From: Diphasiastrum complanatum
Lineage: Eukaryota > Streptophyta > Lycopodiopsida > Lycopodiales > Lycopodiaceae
DNA length: 64,000 nucleotides
NCBI GenBank assembly: GCA_029204225.1
Contig: CM055097.1
Span: 30,223,785-30,287,784 of the forward strand
Reading direction: 5' to 3'
Part shown: one piece after another, positions 32,449 to 44,131 of the stretch
Layout: each line of letters begins with the position of its first letter
Position numbering within the stretch: position 1 is the first letter of the stretch
Notes under the pieces: generated by a model
Databases searched by the model: none
The model's input: only the letters and a program-made list of their open reading frames with translations
Told to the model about the DNA's origin: nothing
Made by a program: the position numbers and the translations under genes

Positions 32449-33038
32449 AAAGTGTTTATTATTCTTTGGATGACAAACGCTCGATGCTTCATTACAACAC
32501 TTCCGGACTGACAAGTTTTGAAAACTTGTTCCAGTATCCAGCCATGACCAAGAAACTAAAGAATTCAATGACGGGTTCTGTGGCTTGTCCCTACCAAAAG
32601 CCACAACAATTACTTAATCATTTAATTGATATTTTTTCTCACCCAGCTGATTGAGTTTTGGATTAATTTAGCGGTAGCGGCACTACGAGCGCATGTGCTG
32701 TTCAAAAAGACAGACATGTTGCTCCAGTAAATTTAGATTCTAATTTAGTTGATTTTATAAAAATGAGAATGAAATCTCTTTCAGTTTTGCCAGATGAATT
32801 ATCTGAGGTGGGAAAGAGTTTAGATAGCGAGGATTCAGTAATTCCCTTGTCCAAAGAACCTCAGTCTCCTGCTAGCGATAAAGTAGGCGATACAGGTGAA
32901 TTTACTGATGTCTTGGTTCAAGATTACAATGTGGTTAGGGTAGTCGAGGAAACTGTAGAAGAGGTGCCACTTGAAACTACAGTGGCTACTCAAGAAAAAG
33001 AAAAAGATGTAAATGACCTCGATGATTTTTGGAAATAA
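32440..33038 (+). pseudogene. C-terminal part of an N4/N6-type DNA methyltransferase domain
   Basis: Shifted one frame from the CLYC segment. It reads VACPYQKPQQLLNHLIDIFS (motif X-like KP..LL..LI), HPAD-stop-VLD-stop-FSGSGTTSA (motif I, normally D-P-F-x-G-x-G-T-T), then a QKDRHV-type segment and VNLDSNLVDFIKMRM (motif II region). The two stops (TGA at 32653 where Trp or Glu is usual; TAA at 32665 where Pro or Leu is usual) are single substitutions. The motif order X then I fits a beta-class methylase whose catalytic (D/N/S)PPY would lie upstream; I do not see it, so that half is lost or replaced by the transposase-like part. An acidic tail (EETVEEVPLE, DLDDFWK) runs to TAA at 33036-33038. 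Either a true fusion with gene Y or a juxtaposed fragment. Confidence 0.6.
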
Positions 33039-33039
33039 A

Positions 33040-33676
33040 ATTTTTTTCTTTTGTTTCAAAAGATAATTGCGTTTATATTTTTTGATGTATTGTGTTTTGA
33101 GATCTTTTTGATTGATTTAATATTTTTAAATTTGTTTTTTAATGATTTAAAATTAAGAGTTTGAAATATTTTAAAAATTTTAACATTGATAATCATTACC
33201 AAAACTAAAATTGTAAAGATTTGTCAAGTTTATAGTATTTTAATTTTGGATGTGTTTTTATAATCTTTTTTTGTAAAAAAAAGTATTGTTAGGAATTTAA
33301 AGAAATGAAAAGATTTTTTTCAGGGTGATTTAAATATTTTCACAAATCATTTAATCTCGATTATTGTAAAGTAATATCATTTGCGTTTATTTAATGTTTA
33401 AATATTCAATGACCTTACATAGGTATAAGTAAACATTTTAAAAAAATTAAAACTTTAAAAAATATTGATTAAAATTTTTATCATAATTTAAAAAATATTT
33501 TTTTCGATACAAGAATCGTAATTTAAAAAACTTTAAGAATTTCAAAAAAAAAAAACTATAATTTTTGTTTTAAATAGACAAAAAATATTTTTTAGTTATT
33601 TTAGTGGTTGTGTATCTAATGATTTTATTTTAAATAGTATTATTATTTTATATGAGCTAATTTTAAGCTATTTAAG
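33040..33676. other. Very AT-rich intergenic DNA
   Basis: Homopolymer-rich A/T sequence with no coding potential, separating the methylase remnant from copia B1. Confidence 0.7.
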
Positions 33677-33938
33677 TTAGAATAAAAGTAGAATTATTGT
33701 GCTACTGTACTGTGGGTCCTATCAGTTGATAAGGATCATCCTCGCCATGAGGCAAGTCGACGGGACACGCGTCCCGCCGACGGCAACTTGGGAGTCATGC
33801 ATGGGTTGCCTGAGTGAACAACTATATGTACAGTGTAATTTCATTTTGAGAAATACAGTTGCTATGTGAGCTTGCTGTAGAGAGTGTTTTATGTCTGTGT
33901 TACTGTGTAGCATGATCTGTGTTCCTATTCGAAGCAAA
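33677..33938 (+). repeat. 5' LTR of copia B1
   Basis: About 262 bp, about 90% or more like the LTRs at 40773 and 42546. It contains the palindrome GGGACACGCGTCCC near 33761 and the conserved segment TGGGTTGCCTGAGTGAACAA. Confidence 0.85.
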
Positions 33939-34952
33939 TTCTAAGTTGGTATCAGAGCCGTACAGGGAGTGTACACAGTACAGCATCGTCATTGAAGAGA
34001 GTTTCGGGAGAACTATCTTATGAGAGTTCGGGGTTTACAATGGGTTGAAGATGGAAAGAGAAGCACCGGTGCACGGTTTCTAGTTTATAGAGGCTTGCCA
34101 ATCTCAGCAGAGGGATTGTCAGCCTGTGCATAGCATCAGACAGGGAAAAATTTGGTGAAAAATTGACAATTTTGAAGCCAGTTGAAACTGAAACCGAGTT
34201 TGGGATTACGGTTTTCTACACATAATTCGTGATTTCTTCGATGTTTGTGCACCGTTTTGGATGTCGTAAGGACAGGAAGGAAGCTAACTATATTGTCAAC
34301 CAGCCATGGAGAGATTATTAGGTTTATGTTAGAGATTTGTCCGCAGACAGTTAACCTAGCAAATTTGCGGTAAAAGGTGAAAAAGCCATTTTGTCAAGTT
34401 GACCTAAAATCATCGTTTCTCCACGGAATTTCATGATTGAACACTCTGGAGACTAAGAATCAGTAAGGCAACCCTGTTCTAGGCCTCAGATCGCGGTCAA
34501 TTTGATCTAAAACAGAGTTTGATCAAGCTAAAAATGGGCAGGATAGGCGCATCCGTAGACAAAGAGAGAGCGTGGCTCGCGCGCGTCCAACCAAGCTGAA
34601 GTCGTAGTGTCTCGAGGGAGCTGGTGTCTCCAAGAAAAGAGTTCGATGCACGGGCAGGCTGGTGACCATAGGATAAGCTCCTGTGTAGATCGACGGTGGT
34701 AATCTGAATAAGGGAGCATCATCGGATCAAAACTGATCATTGGATCTCCTTAAATCCATTTGAATTTCAATGGAAGGGGCCTGAAGTGCAATTCACATTG
34801 CAAATTCATTAAAAATTTTCAAAGTGAAAGTTTAGTTGGGTCCCAAGTTCATGAAAGGTGAAGTTTTTTTATTCTGAAGAAACAGTTCAAAAACAAGAAA
34901 AATCCCTATTTTTGGGTCCTTTGTCCGTTTTGACCCAAACGAAAGGCTATAA

Positions 34953-35021
34953 CCTCCAAACGAAGGGCACCCGGACTGTACCTGCAAGTACGGTATAATT
35001 CGGGTGCCCTTAGTTTGGAGG
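34953..35021. repeat. Strong hairpin in the B1 leader
   Basis: CCTCCAAACGAAGGGCACCC (34953-34972, continuing GG to 34974) pairs with 35000-35021 (GGGTGCCCTTAGTTTGGAGG core) with one mismatch over about 21 bp; the 25-base loop itself contains GTACCTGCAAGTAC. It lies about 40 bp before the gag ATG. B2 has the left arm (about 43828) but not the right. Confidence 0.8.
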
Positions 35022-35061
35022 TACAGTACCTGCAAGTAGAGTATCTGCAAGCAGTTTTGTG

Positions 35062-35755
35062 ATGACAAACATGGGAGAGTCCATTTTGAGTGAAAGTAGC
35101 AAATTGGATAGAATTTCCAACTATGCAGTGTGGAAATTCAAAATGAAAAACATATTGATGGAAAAAGACGTCTGGGAAGTCATCACATGTGATAAGAGAA
35201 GGCCGCCAAATGAAGCGGATATCAAAGTGTTCGACAAAAAGATGAGGAAAGCTTTGACCTTCATTAACTTGTCAGTGAAGGATCACATCATTACCGACAT
35301 TTGTGATGCTGTTACATCCAGACAGGCATGGGATGCACTAAAGGAGCAGTTTGAGATGCCAAATCTGTCAAGAATCATGGTTCTGAAGTCAAAGTTGAAT
35401 AGTGTCTGAATGGAGCAAGGAGAGCACATTCAGACGTACATGACCAGAATCAAGACAATGAGGGATGAACTGCATTCTATTGGTGAGCGCATACGTGATG
35501 TGGAGCTGGTGCACAATGCATTGTTCAGCATTGCAGAACCCTATTGGATGTTTGTGAGCGGAATAGCATCAAGAGAACGATTGCCAACCTTTGATGAGCT
35601 CATAGGAATCTTGATGTAGGAAGAGCAACAATGAAAAATGGTGAAAGTTAGACGTCAAAATACTGACGATCAGGCACTTGCGACACGCCAAAAACAAGGC
35701 AAGGGCAAGGGCAAGAAAAAGTCTAAACAACAATTTGCCAAGACTCAGGAGGATT
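35062..35755 (+). pseudogene. Copia B1 gag fragment
   Basis: UBN2-type gag: MTNMGESILSES, YAVWKFKMKNILMEKDVW, then an in-frame TGA at 35407 where B2 has CGC, then MEQGEHIQTYMTRIKTM and a further TAG near 35617. It reaches the basic KGKGKKKSK segment before the zinc knuckle and stops at 35755, just before element C. Confidence 0.85.
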
Positions 35756-35767
35756 AGGGATCTTCCT

Positions 35768-38700
35768 GTCAAGAATTAGATATGCAACGTCAAGCAATCA
35801 CCATAAGCAATCACCACAAGAAAGCGGAAGAAGAACACGCACTGTCACTCTATCACACTAACTCATACAGAATGTAAAATGTACAAATAAACCCTGAACA
35901 TCCTGATAGAGAGAGAACACCTACGAGTAGACTAATAGACTAGAATACAACTATTGACAGCTGGTCACAACTGTCAACATTAATGTGCATCGTAAACAGT
36001 AACAATGAAGCTTATCATTGATTTTTAACACTCTCCCTCAATGATAAAATTACATTTTCCTATCCCTAATAGAGTACGAAACCTCTCAAATTTACATCTA
36101 CCTAATGACTTAGTAGAAATATCTGTCTTTTGATCTTCAGATTTACAGAAAACAAGATCAATGGCTCCATCAAGAATTTTCTCTCAAACAAAATGGTAGT
36201 GTATTTCGATGTGCTTGGTTCGAGCATGTAAAACTGGATTTTTGGCAAGGTGAATGCAACTTTGATTATCGCAAGATATAGTAGTCGCATCCACCTGTGG
36301 TTGACCTAAATCCACAAGCAATCTTCGTAACCATACTGCTTCTTGTGTAGCATTGCTAAGTGCTCGATATTCAGCTTCTGTCGATGATAAGGCTACTGTA
36401 GGCTGTTTTTTGCTGCTCCATGATATTGCAGTTGTACCATAGCTGAATATATGACCACCTGTAGATCTTCTGTCATCAATATTGCCTGCCCAAGCGGCAT
36501 ACTGTGTAACCTACCAACATTGGCATTTCAGGCTGATCATACTTCAAACCAAAATTCAATGTCCCTCGAATGTATCTAAGAATACGTTTAGCAGACTTCT
36601 AGTGTGCTTGACTAGGATCTTGCATAAATTGACTAACAACACCAACAACATAAGAAATATCAGGTCGTGTGTGTGCCAAATAAATCAAACTATGTCAATA
36701 CAAATAAGCATCCACTTTCTCAGATTCATCATATGCAGTAAGCTTCATGTTGACATCCATAGGTGTACTCAAAGGCTTACAATCTTGCATATTGAACTTA
36801 TAAAGCAAATCTCATGCATATTTGCTTTGTGTAAGAAAGACCATGTCTTCCTTTTGCCATACTTCAATGCCAAGACAATAGTGCATCAATCCTAGATCAC
36901 TCATGTCAAAAGCTTTGGAAAGATCTGATTTTATTTCATCAATTAAGCTCTCATTACTTCCCGTAATAATCAAATCATCCACATACAACACAATGAACAC
37001 TATATCTGAATCTTACCTTAGAATGTAAAGATTAGGATCAACATCACTCTTTATCATTCCCCTTTGCTTGAAGTGTTCATCAATGCAAGAGTACCATGCC
37101 CGTGGTGCTTGCTTCAATCCATAAATGGCTTTGTTGAGCTTACAAACGAGATGCTCTCTCCCTGGCTCAACAAATCCTTGAGGTTGTACTATGTACACCT
37201 CTTCATCCAGCACTCCATTAAGAAAAGCAGATTTAACGTTCATTTGTTGGATCTTCCAACCATAGAAAGCAGAAATAGCAATGATAGAACATATAGTTAC
37301 CATCTTAGCTACGGGTGCGAAGGTTTCTTCAAAATCAATACCTTCCTGCTGCTCAAATCCTCTTGCAACCAACCGTGATTTATACTTGTTGAGTTGCCCA
37401 TCAACTACATATTTGATCTTGTATATCCATTTGCAAGTGATAGGCATCTTACCATCAGGTAGCTCAACCAAGTTCCACGTCCTATTTTTCAATATAGCTT
37501 CCATTTCTGTTTCCATAGCTTCACGCCACTCCTTGTGCTCCTTTGATTTATCAAAAGTTTTTGGTTCCTGAGCCTTGAGCACAGAACCCATTAGGGCTAG
37601 ATTCATCTCTAATCTTGCAGGAGGTTTTCGATTTCTACTTGATCTTCTAAGCTCTCCCTGCTCACTTGATTCGGGAGTATTTCCCTTATTAGCATCACTT
37701 GTTACTGAGTACCACTTAGGCACTCTCCTAGGAATCTCATAATTGACCCTGTCTTTTTCCATTGGCTCTTCCATATTGACACCAACTTCTTTCTTCACTT
37801 GCATTTTAGCTTTATCATCAAAGGGATCAATTGCCAATTTTATTTGATCATTTTGACCCATCTCATCAAAAGTAGCATCTTTGGAAATCATGATCTTTTG
37901 TGCATCTGTGTCATACATCCTGTATGCCTTGGCTCTTTTATCATATCCAAGGAAAATACACTTAACAGCTTTTGCATCTAGTTTCTTTCGTTTTTCATCA
38001 GGTACATGAGCGTAAGCATCACAGCCAAATATTCGTAAATGAGAAACATTAGGTTTCTTTCCAGTAAAAGCTTCGTAAGGTGTCTTACCCTCCACAGACT
38101 TCGTAGGACACCGATTCAAGATATGAGTAGCTGTGTTGCATGCTTCTACCCAGAAAGTATTTGGCAAACCCTTGTTCTTAGGCATTACCCTAGCCATCTC
38201 CACAATGGATCTGTTTTTCCGTTCTGCAACTCCGTTCTGTTGTGATGAATAGGGTGTAGTGGTTTGTCTCTTGATCCCCTGATCCTTGCATAAATCTATA
38301 AACTCTGTTGAAAAATACTCACCGCCACCATCTGATCTGAGGGTCTTAATATAACAACCTGTTTGTTTTTCAACTAGAGCCTTGAACTCTCTAAACTTGG
38401 CAGAAGCATCAGATTTCTTGCTTATGAAATAAATCCAGATATGTCTACTATGGTCATCAATGAATGTGATGAAATAATAACAACCACTAATGGACCTAGT
38501 TTGTATTGGTCCACACAGATCACTATGAACAAGATCAAGAATGCCATTGGCTCTTCTTGCTCCATCTTTGGGAAATCTCTCTCTATGCTATTTTATTGAT
38601 ATGACCAAACCTTTAATGCCAAAGATCACTTCGACTATCAACAATGCTTACCATAGCTTGAGTAAAAGATCTCGCATTCAATTTGTAAAGTCGATTCCCG

Positions 38701-39370
38701 TTGACTCTAGCTCCTGTAGCAATCACTTTGTAGTGATTCTTGATGTTTTTGACAAGACATTTGTCACTGTCAAACTCAACCTTGAGTTGTTGATCAGCCA
38801 TCGTCCCAACAGATAGTAGATTGTTAGCTAAGCCAGGTACATATTGCACATTGCTTATATGCTTTATCTTCCCGTTGGCTAACTTCACTGGTACCACTCC
38901 AACTCCTTTAACAGATAGCAATTTGCCATCAGCTTGTCCAACTTCATCACCATTGTCAGTTTTCTTGAGTTCTGAAAACCACTCTTTCCTTGAAGTCATG
39001 TGCTTGGATGCACCACTATCAATGTACCAGGTATCCTTGGCTTCGTCACTTGTCATTAATGCTGTAATGAACAATTTTGAACTCTCACCTATGTCATCTT
39101 CATATTGATCATCATCGTATTGATGTTGATCAGTATAATTGTCTTCATAATAATAGTCATCAAATTGATGTTGATCAGCGTAATTTCCCGCTTGCCATCT
39201 GTCTTTTCTTTGTTCCATCTCCTTCTGTTTCTTGAAGCATTCATGCTCCTAGTGACCAGGTTAGTTGCAGTACCTACAATTTCCAAGTTTGTTTTGTCTT
39301 GAATAGCCGTGTCCTTGACCTCGGTCTTGATTCCAATTATCTCGATTCGGACTATCATTGACTTGCTCAT
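35768..39370 (-). mobile_element. 5'-truncated copia C nested in B1
   Basis: Minus-strand copia lacking its 5' LTR and most of gag. The 3' LTR is about 35768-36030 (TGTTAAAAATCAATG on the minus strand), preceded by the purine tract TGAGGGAGAG. Reading 39370 downwards: a zinc knuckle with two stops (CRYC...HEC); protease DTWYIDSGASKHMTS near 39030; integrase in 38600-38000 (MPKNKGLPNTFWVEA) with its first part frameshifted; RT 38203-37013 (ETFAPVAKMVTICSI, YGLKQAPRAWYS) broken before FIVLYVDDLIITGSNE (37000-36812); RNase H 36700-36110 with several stops. Non-functional. Its ends in B1 sit at GATCTTCCTGT and TATGAGGACCATGTCC. Confidence 0.85.
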
Positions 39371-39384
39371 GAAATTGTTGAAAT

Positions 39385-40760
39385 ATGAGGACCATGTCCT
39401 TAGGTAAAGCCTTATATTTCATGACCTTTATTGATGATATGTCACGTAAGATGTGGATCTACTTCTTGAAGAAGAAATCGGATGCATTAGACAATTTCAA
39501 GAGCTTCAAAGCATTGGTTGAAAATCAGACAAGTAGGAAGATCAAAGTCCTAAGATCAGATAGTGGAGGTGAGTACATGTCTAATGACTTCAATGATCTT
39601 TGTGATCAATGTGAGATTAAAAGACAATTTACGCAAGCTCATACTCCTGCTCTCAATGGTGTAGTTGAGCACAAGAATCGTACGATTGTAGAAAGTGCCA
39701 GATCTATGCTAGCTGAGATGAAACTACCAAAAGATTTTTGGTCAGAAGCATGCAGTATGGTAGTCTATCTTCAAAATAGAAGTCCTACCATTGCCATACC
39801 AAAGCTAAAACCTGAGGAAGCATTCACAAAGAAGAAGCCAAAGGTGAACCACTTGCAAATCTTTGGATGTAAGGCCTTTTTACACATTCCTAAGGAAGAG
39901 AGACATAAACTTGATGTAAAAGCTATCAAGTGTATATTCCTAGGATATGATGATCGTGTGAAGGGCTATAGATGTTTTGATCCAATGGAAAACAAAATCC
40001 ATGTAAGCCGAGATGTTATCTTTGATGAATCCAAGATGTATGAAGACGAGGATGCTGAGAAGATAGACACATCTAGTGGGAAAGATGGTATAGTGAGGAT
40101 ACCTCCTGATGATGATCCATTCATTGACCTTCCAAGTGATGAATATGAGGATACATCTCAAGATACTACTACTCAACCTCAAGAGACAGGTTCGAGAGGT
40201 AGAAACAAACCTTTTGGTGCGAGAAGGATTGAAGTTGCAGGTGACAAACGCAAGGAGAAAGATGTACCGTGGGATACATTTTCACCAGGAAGCCGATCAC
40301 TTGACTGGAAGCTCCCTAAGTGGTTTGAGAGATTGTTGGAGAGCCACGACATGGATGACTTTCCAGGATCATCTAGCCAGGGAGAGCTATGAAGATCAAC
40401 AAGAGAGAAGAAACAACATGAAACGTATGAAGCAAATTATGCTCTCTTATCCAGCATTATTCAAAGCAAAGAACCTTTGACTTATGGTGAAGCGAAGGAT
40501 GATGACATTTGGGTCAAGGCCATGGGAGAGGAGATGGAGTCAATTGCTAAGCATAGCACATGGGACTTAGTAGAATCACCAATTGGCAAGAAACCCATTG
40601 GTTGCAAATGAGTATACAGGACTAAGTACCATGCAGATGGAAGTATAGCAAAGCACAAGGCAAGATTGGTGATAAGGGTATGCACAAAGTAAAGGCATCG
40701 ACTATGAAGAGACCTTTGCACCAGTGTGTAAGTGGAATACTCTACGTCTACTTGTTGCTT
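39385..40760 (+). pseudogene. Copia B1 integrase/RT fragment
   Basis: Resumes B1 pol inside the integrase core: YFMTFIDDMSRKMWIYFLKK, LRSDSGGEYMSNDF and LNGVVEHKNRTIVES, followed by the hinge to 40392 (TGA). After the stop the RT region begins (ESYE/ETYE segment, WVKAMGEEMESI, KGIDYEETFAP) with further stops near 40608 and a frameshift at 40676, and ends in mid-RT near 40760 at the polypurine tract. Confidence 0.85.
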
Positions 40761-40772
40761 TAAGAGAGAGAG

Positions 40773-41034
40773 TTAGAATTAAAGTAAAATCACTGTGCTA
40801 CTGTACTGTGGGTCATATCAGTTGATAAGGATTAGTTGGCCTCGCCACGAGGCAAGTCGATGGGACACGCGTCCCGCCGACGGCAAACTGGGTCATGCAT
40901 GGGTTGCCTGAGTGAACAACTATGTACAATGTAATTTCATTTTGAGAAATACAGTTGCTATGTGAGCTTGCTGGAGAGAGGGTTTTCTGTCTGTACTACT
41001 GTGTAGCATGATCTGTGTTCTTGTTCAAAGCAAA
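40773..41034 (+). repeat. 3' LTR of copia B1
   Basis: Directly preceded by AAGAGAGAGAG (polypurine tract) and ending GTTCAAAGCAAA. It keeps the GGGACACGCGTCCC palindrome. Confidence 0.85.
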
Positions 41035-41344
41035 TAAGTATTTATAAAAACCTATTGACCAAATTTTTGTAGCTTGAATTATTTTCTTGCAAAATACAAC
41101 ATTTTTTTAACATTACAATATATATATTTGAATCATTTTAAATTTGGATAATTATAAAAAAAAATTAAAAAATCTGAAAAAAATGGGTCTCCATGTTATT
41201 TCTCTTTTTTTTGGTCATCATGTTATCTGCATTTCTATTGCAGGTTATCAGTCTTATTTCTACCAAAACATTGTTCAACAAGTGCACAACCAACTATATT
41301 CCAATATTATTGTTTCTACCAATGATCTCTCACTCTATACCAGA

Positions 41345-41810
41345 ATGGATCCATCTTCTAGTTCATCTTTGGTCGACAAACTCGATGGAGATAACTACCA
41401 TATATGGAAGTTCAAGATGAAAGTAGTTCTACTTACCAAAGAATTGTAGGACATAGTTGATGGCACAGAGGTCAAGCCAGAAGGTGATGCAACAATCATC
41501 ACCAAATGGAGATTGAGAGATGGCAAGGCATTTGCCATGATTACTCTCAAATCAACCATATACGAGCTATTCAGACTGCTAAGGATGCATGGGACATCCT
41601 AGCAGCTCTTTACGATATCAGGGACGTCACTTCCAAACTTCATTTGAGGAAAAAAAATTTCACCCTAAGAATGTCTAAAGCAGATAGTGTTTCGAGTCAT
41701 CTCAACACTTTGAAAAGTCTTATGGAGAAGATGACAGCAACTGGCTCAGTCATTGAAGATTCCAATGCACTCATGACTCTATTATCGAGTCTACTTGATG
41801 TATGAAAATT
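41345..41810 (+). pseudogene. Copia D gag fragment
   Basis: MDPSSSSSLVDKLDGDNYHI with WKFKMKVVLLTKEL, then TAG at 41447, WRLRDGKAFAMITL, a one-base shift, and TAKDAWDILAALYDIRD, LRKKNFTLRMSKADSVSSHL up to a TGA near 41803. Typical UBN2 gag of a copia lineage different from B. No pol follows; B2 begins about 740 bp downstream. Confidence 0.8.
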
Positions 41811-41924
41811 GGGTCATGGCAATTTCGACCCAGGAGCATCTCGCTCTATCTGAGTAATTTCGATGCTACTACAAGAGGAGATCAGAAGAACTACATCCTC
41901 CTCAGGCTCCGGATCGGATCCTCA

Positions 41925-42260
41925 AGCTTCGTGTTTCGCAAATTGTTCACAACACTTGTCTTTTCGCAACATTTTCGTCTTTCGCAAATTGTTCACGACA
42001 GATGACAATTCTTGAGCTTGAAGAAAAAATCTAGAATATTTCGCGAATTGTTCGAGATAGTTTCGCGACAGGTGAGCTTGAAGAACAGTCCAAAAGATTT
42101 CACAAATTGTCGCGACAATTTCGCGACATCTGAGGCTTGAACAAGAAACAAAATATTTCGTGACAAGATTCTGTTTGTGAATCTTTCGAGCTTCTACAAG
42201 AAATTGTATCGCGAATCTTTTGAGTTGACTACACGACAAATTTTGTGAATCGAGTTGGTC
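41925..42260. repeat. TTTCGCGA-rich degenerate repeat
   Basis: Irregular repetition of TTTCGC(A/G)A(A)ATTGTTC and CGCGACA (near 41934, 41966, 41980, 42040, 42062, 42107, 42116), alternating with GAGCTTGAAGAA. CpG-rich within AT-rich DNA. No protein supported. Confidence 0.6.
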
Positions 42261-42545
42261 ACGAATAGAAATGTTTCGAGTTCGCGTTCGTTTCTTTCTC
42301 ATCCTTTGTCAAGTAAACTGTGCACCTTGTTAGTAGAATCAAGATCTGTCTGATCAGTTGTTCTACAACTCCCTCTCAAAGTGGTAGTTGGATTAACCCC
42401 AATCTTCTTCGCTGCTTCTCGAACAAAGATTTACTTAGCTCTATATTCCAAAAGAAATCAGAAGTTCAGATCCAAGAGATCTACATGTCAGATTATCCTA
42501 ATAGGAAGAGCAACATGCAGCAACCTATACCAAATGAAGCATCAG

Positions 42546-42809
42546 TTAGAATTAAAATAGAATCATTGTGTTACTGTACTGTGGGTCCTATCAGTGGATA
42601 AGGATCAGTTGGCCTCGCCACGAGGCAAGTCGACGGGACACGCGTCCTTCCAATGGCAACCTGGGTCATGCATGGGTTGCTTGAGTGAACAACTATATGT
42701 ACAGTGTAATTTCATTTTGAGAAATATAGTTGCTATGAGAGCTTGCTATGGAGAGTGTTTTCTGTCTGTGTTACTGTGTAGCATGATCTGTGTTTCTATG
42801 CAAAGCAAA
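42546..42809 (+). repeat. 5' LTR of copia B2
   Basis: About 264 bp, collinear with the B1 LTRs. The palindrome is broken here (GGGACACGCGTCCTTCC). Confidence 0.85.
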
Positions 42810-44131
42810 TTCTAAGTTGGTATCAGAGCCATACAAGGAGTGTACACAGTACAGCATCGCCGTTGAAGAGAGTTTCGGGAGAACTGTCTTCTGAGAGTTC
42901 GGGGTTTACGGCGGGTTGAAGACGGAAAGAGAAGCACTAGTGCACGGTTTCTAGTCTATAGAGGCTTGCTAAGCTCAGCAGAGGGATTATTAGCCAATGC
43001 ATAACATCAGACAAGGAAAAATTTGGTGAAAAATTGACAATTTTGAAGCCAGCTGAAAGTTGAAACCAGGTTTGGGGTTACGGTTCTTATACATAACTGG
43101 TGATTTCTTTGTTGTTTGTGCACCATTTTGGATGCCGTAATGATAGGAAGGAAGCTAATCACATTGTCAACCAGCCATGGAGAGAGTCTGAGGTTTATGT
43201 CAGAGATTTGTCTCCAGACGGTTAACCTAGCAGATTTGCGGTAAAAGGTGAAAAAAGCCACTTTGTCAAGTTGAGCTAAAATCACCGTTTCTCCACGAAA
43301 TTTCTTGAGTGAACACTCTACAGTCTTGGAATCAGTAGGGCGACCCTGCTTCAAGCCTCAGATCATGCTCAAATTGATCCACCGGTGAGTTAGATCAAGC
43401 AAATTTGAGTGTGGGGAGGCGCGGCCGCAGACAGGGAGGTTGCGGACAGTTCGCGCGTGGAGTCCGAAGGGTGCTGTAGCGTCTGGAAGGCCATAGCGAC
43501 TGTAGGAGCGCGGTTCAATGCCCAAATGCAGTTTGGACCTTTGGATGAGGTGTCAGATGCATCGACGGTCTAGAACTTGTGATGGGAGAGAAACGTGGAC
43601 CACAAGATTTGGTTCAGCCATTGGATGGGAATTGAACAGGGCCCTGAAGAAGTGAAGTGCATTCTGGCCTTCAACTTCATTAAAAATTTTCATACTGAGA
43701 GTTGATTTGGGTCCCTTCATAAGTGAAGAGTGAAGTTTCTTCAAGGTGAAGAAATAGTTCAAAAACTAGAAAAGTTCTTATTTTTGGGTCCTTTTCCCGT
43801 TTTGACCCAAACGAAAGGCTATAACCTCCAAACGAAGGGCACCCGGACTGCACCTACAAGTACGGTACAACAAAAACAGAGTGATTGCAGCGGAAAAAGT
43901 GTTCAGAGTATGCCAGATGTGATTTCACCATTCCATTGGGCACGTTGTTGGGAGTTGACGACTGAGTGCATTTCGGAAAGCGACGCCGATTTGGCTTTTA
44001 ATTTGGTGGAAAAGCGGCGAGCGCCGCCTGGTAAGGAAAAAAGTGCAGGTCATTATTTTTAACTTTTGACATCACTATTGGCCTCGGCATACTGTTCTTA
44101 GCCTAAGGCAGAAGTTTCAAGCAGTTTTGCG

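Larger units (their letters stand above)
33677..41034 (+). mobile_element. Defective copia B1, interrupted by copia C
   Basis: 5' LTR 33677-33938 and 3' LTR 40773-41034 (both 262 bp; TTAGAAT...GCAAA, boundaries approximate and not TG...CA). The primer-binding site TGGTATCAGAGCC is at 33947-33959. A leader of about 1.1 kb precedes gag at 35062. Compared with sister element B2 (42546-47847), about 820 bp between 35760 and 39388 are missing and replaced by element C in reverse orientation. A second deletion runs from mid-RT (about 40760) to the polypurine tract AAGAGAGAGAG that abuts the 3' LTR. Candidate 5-bp target duplication: TAAGT on both sides. Not autonomous. Confidence 0.85.
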
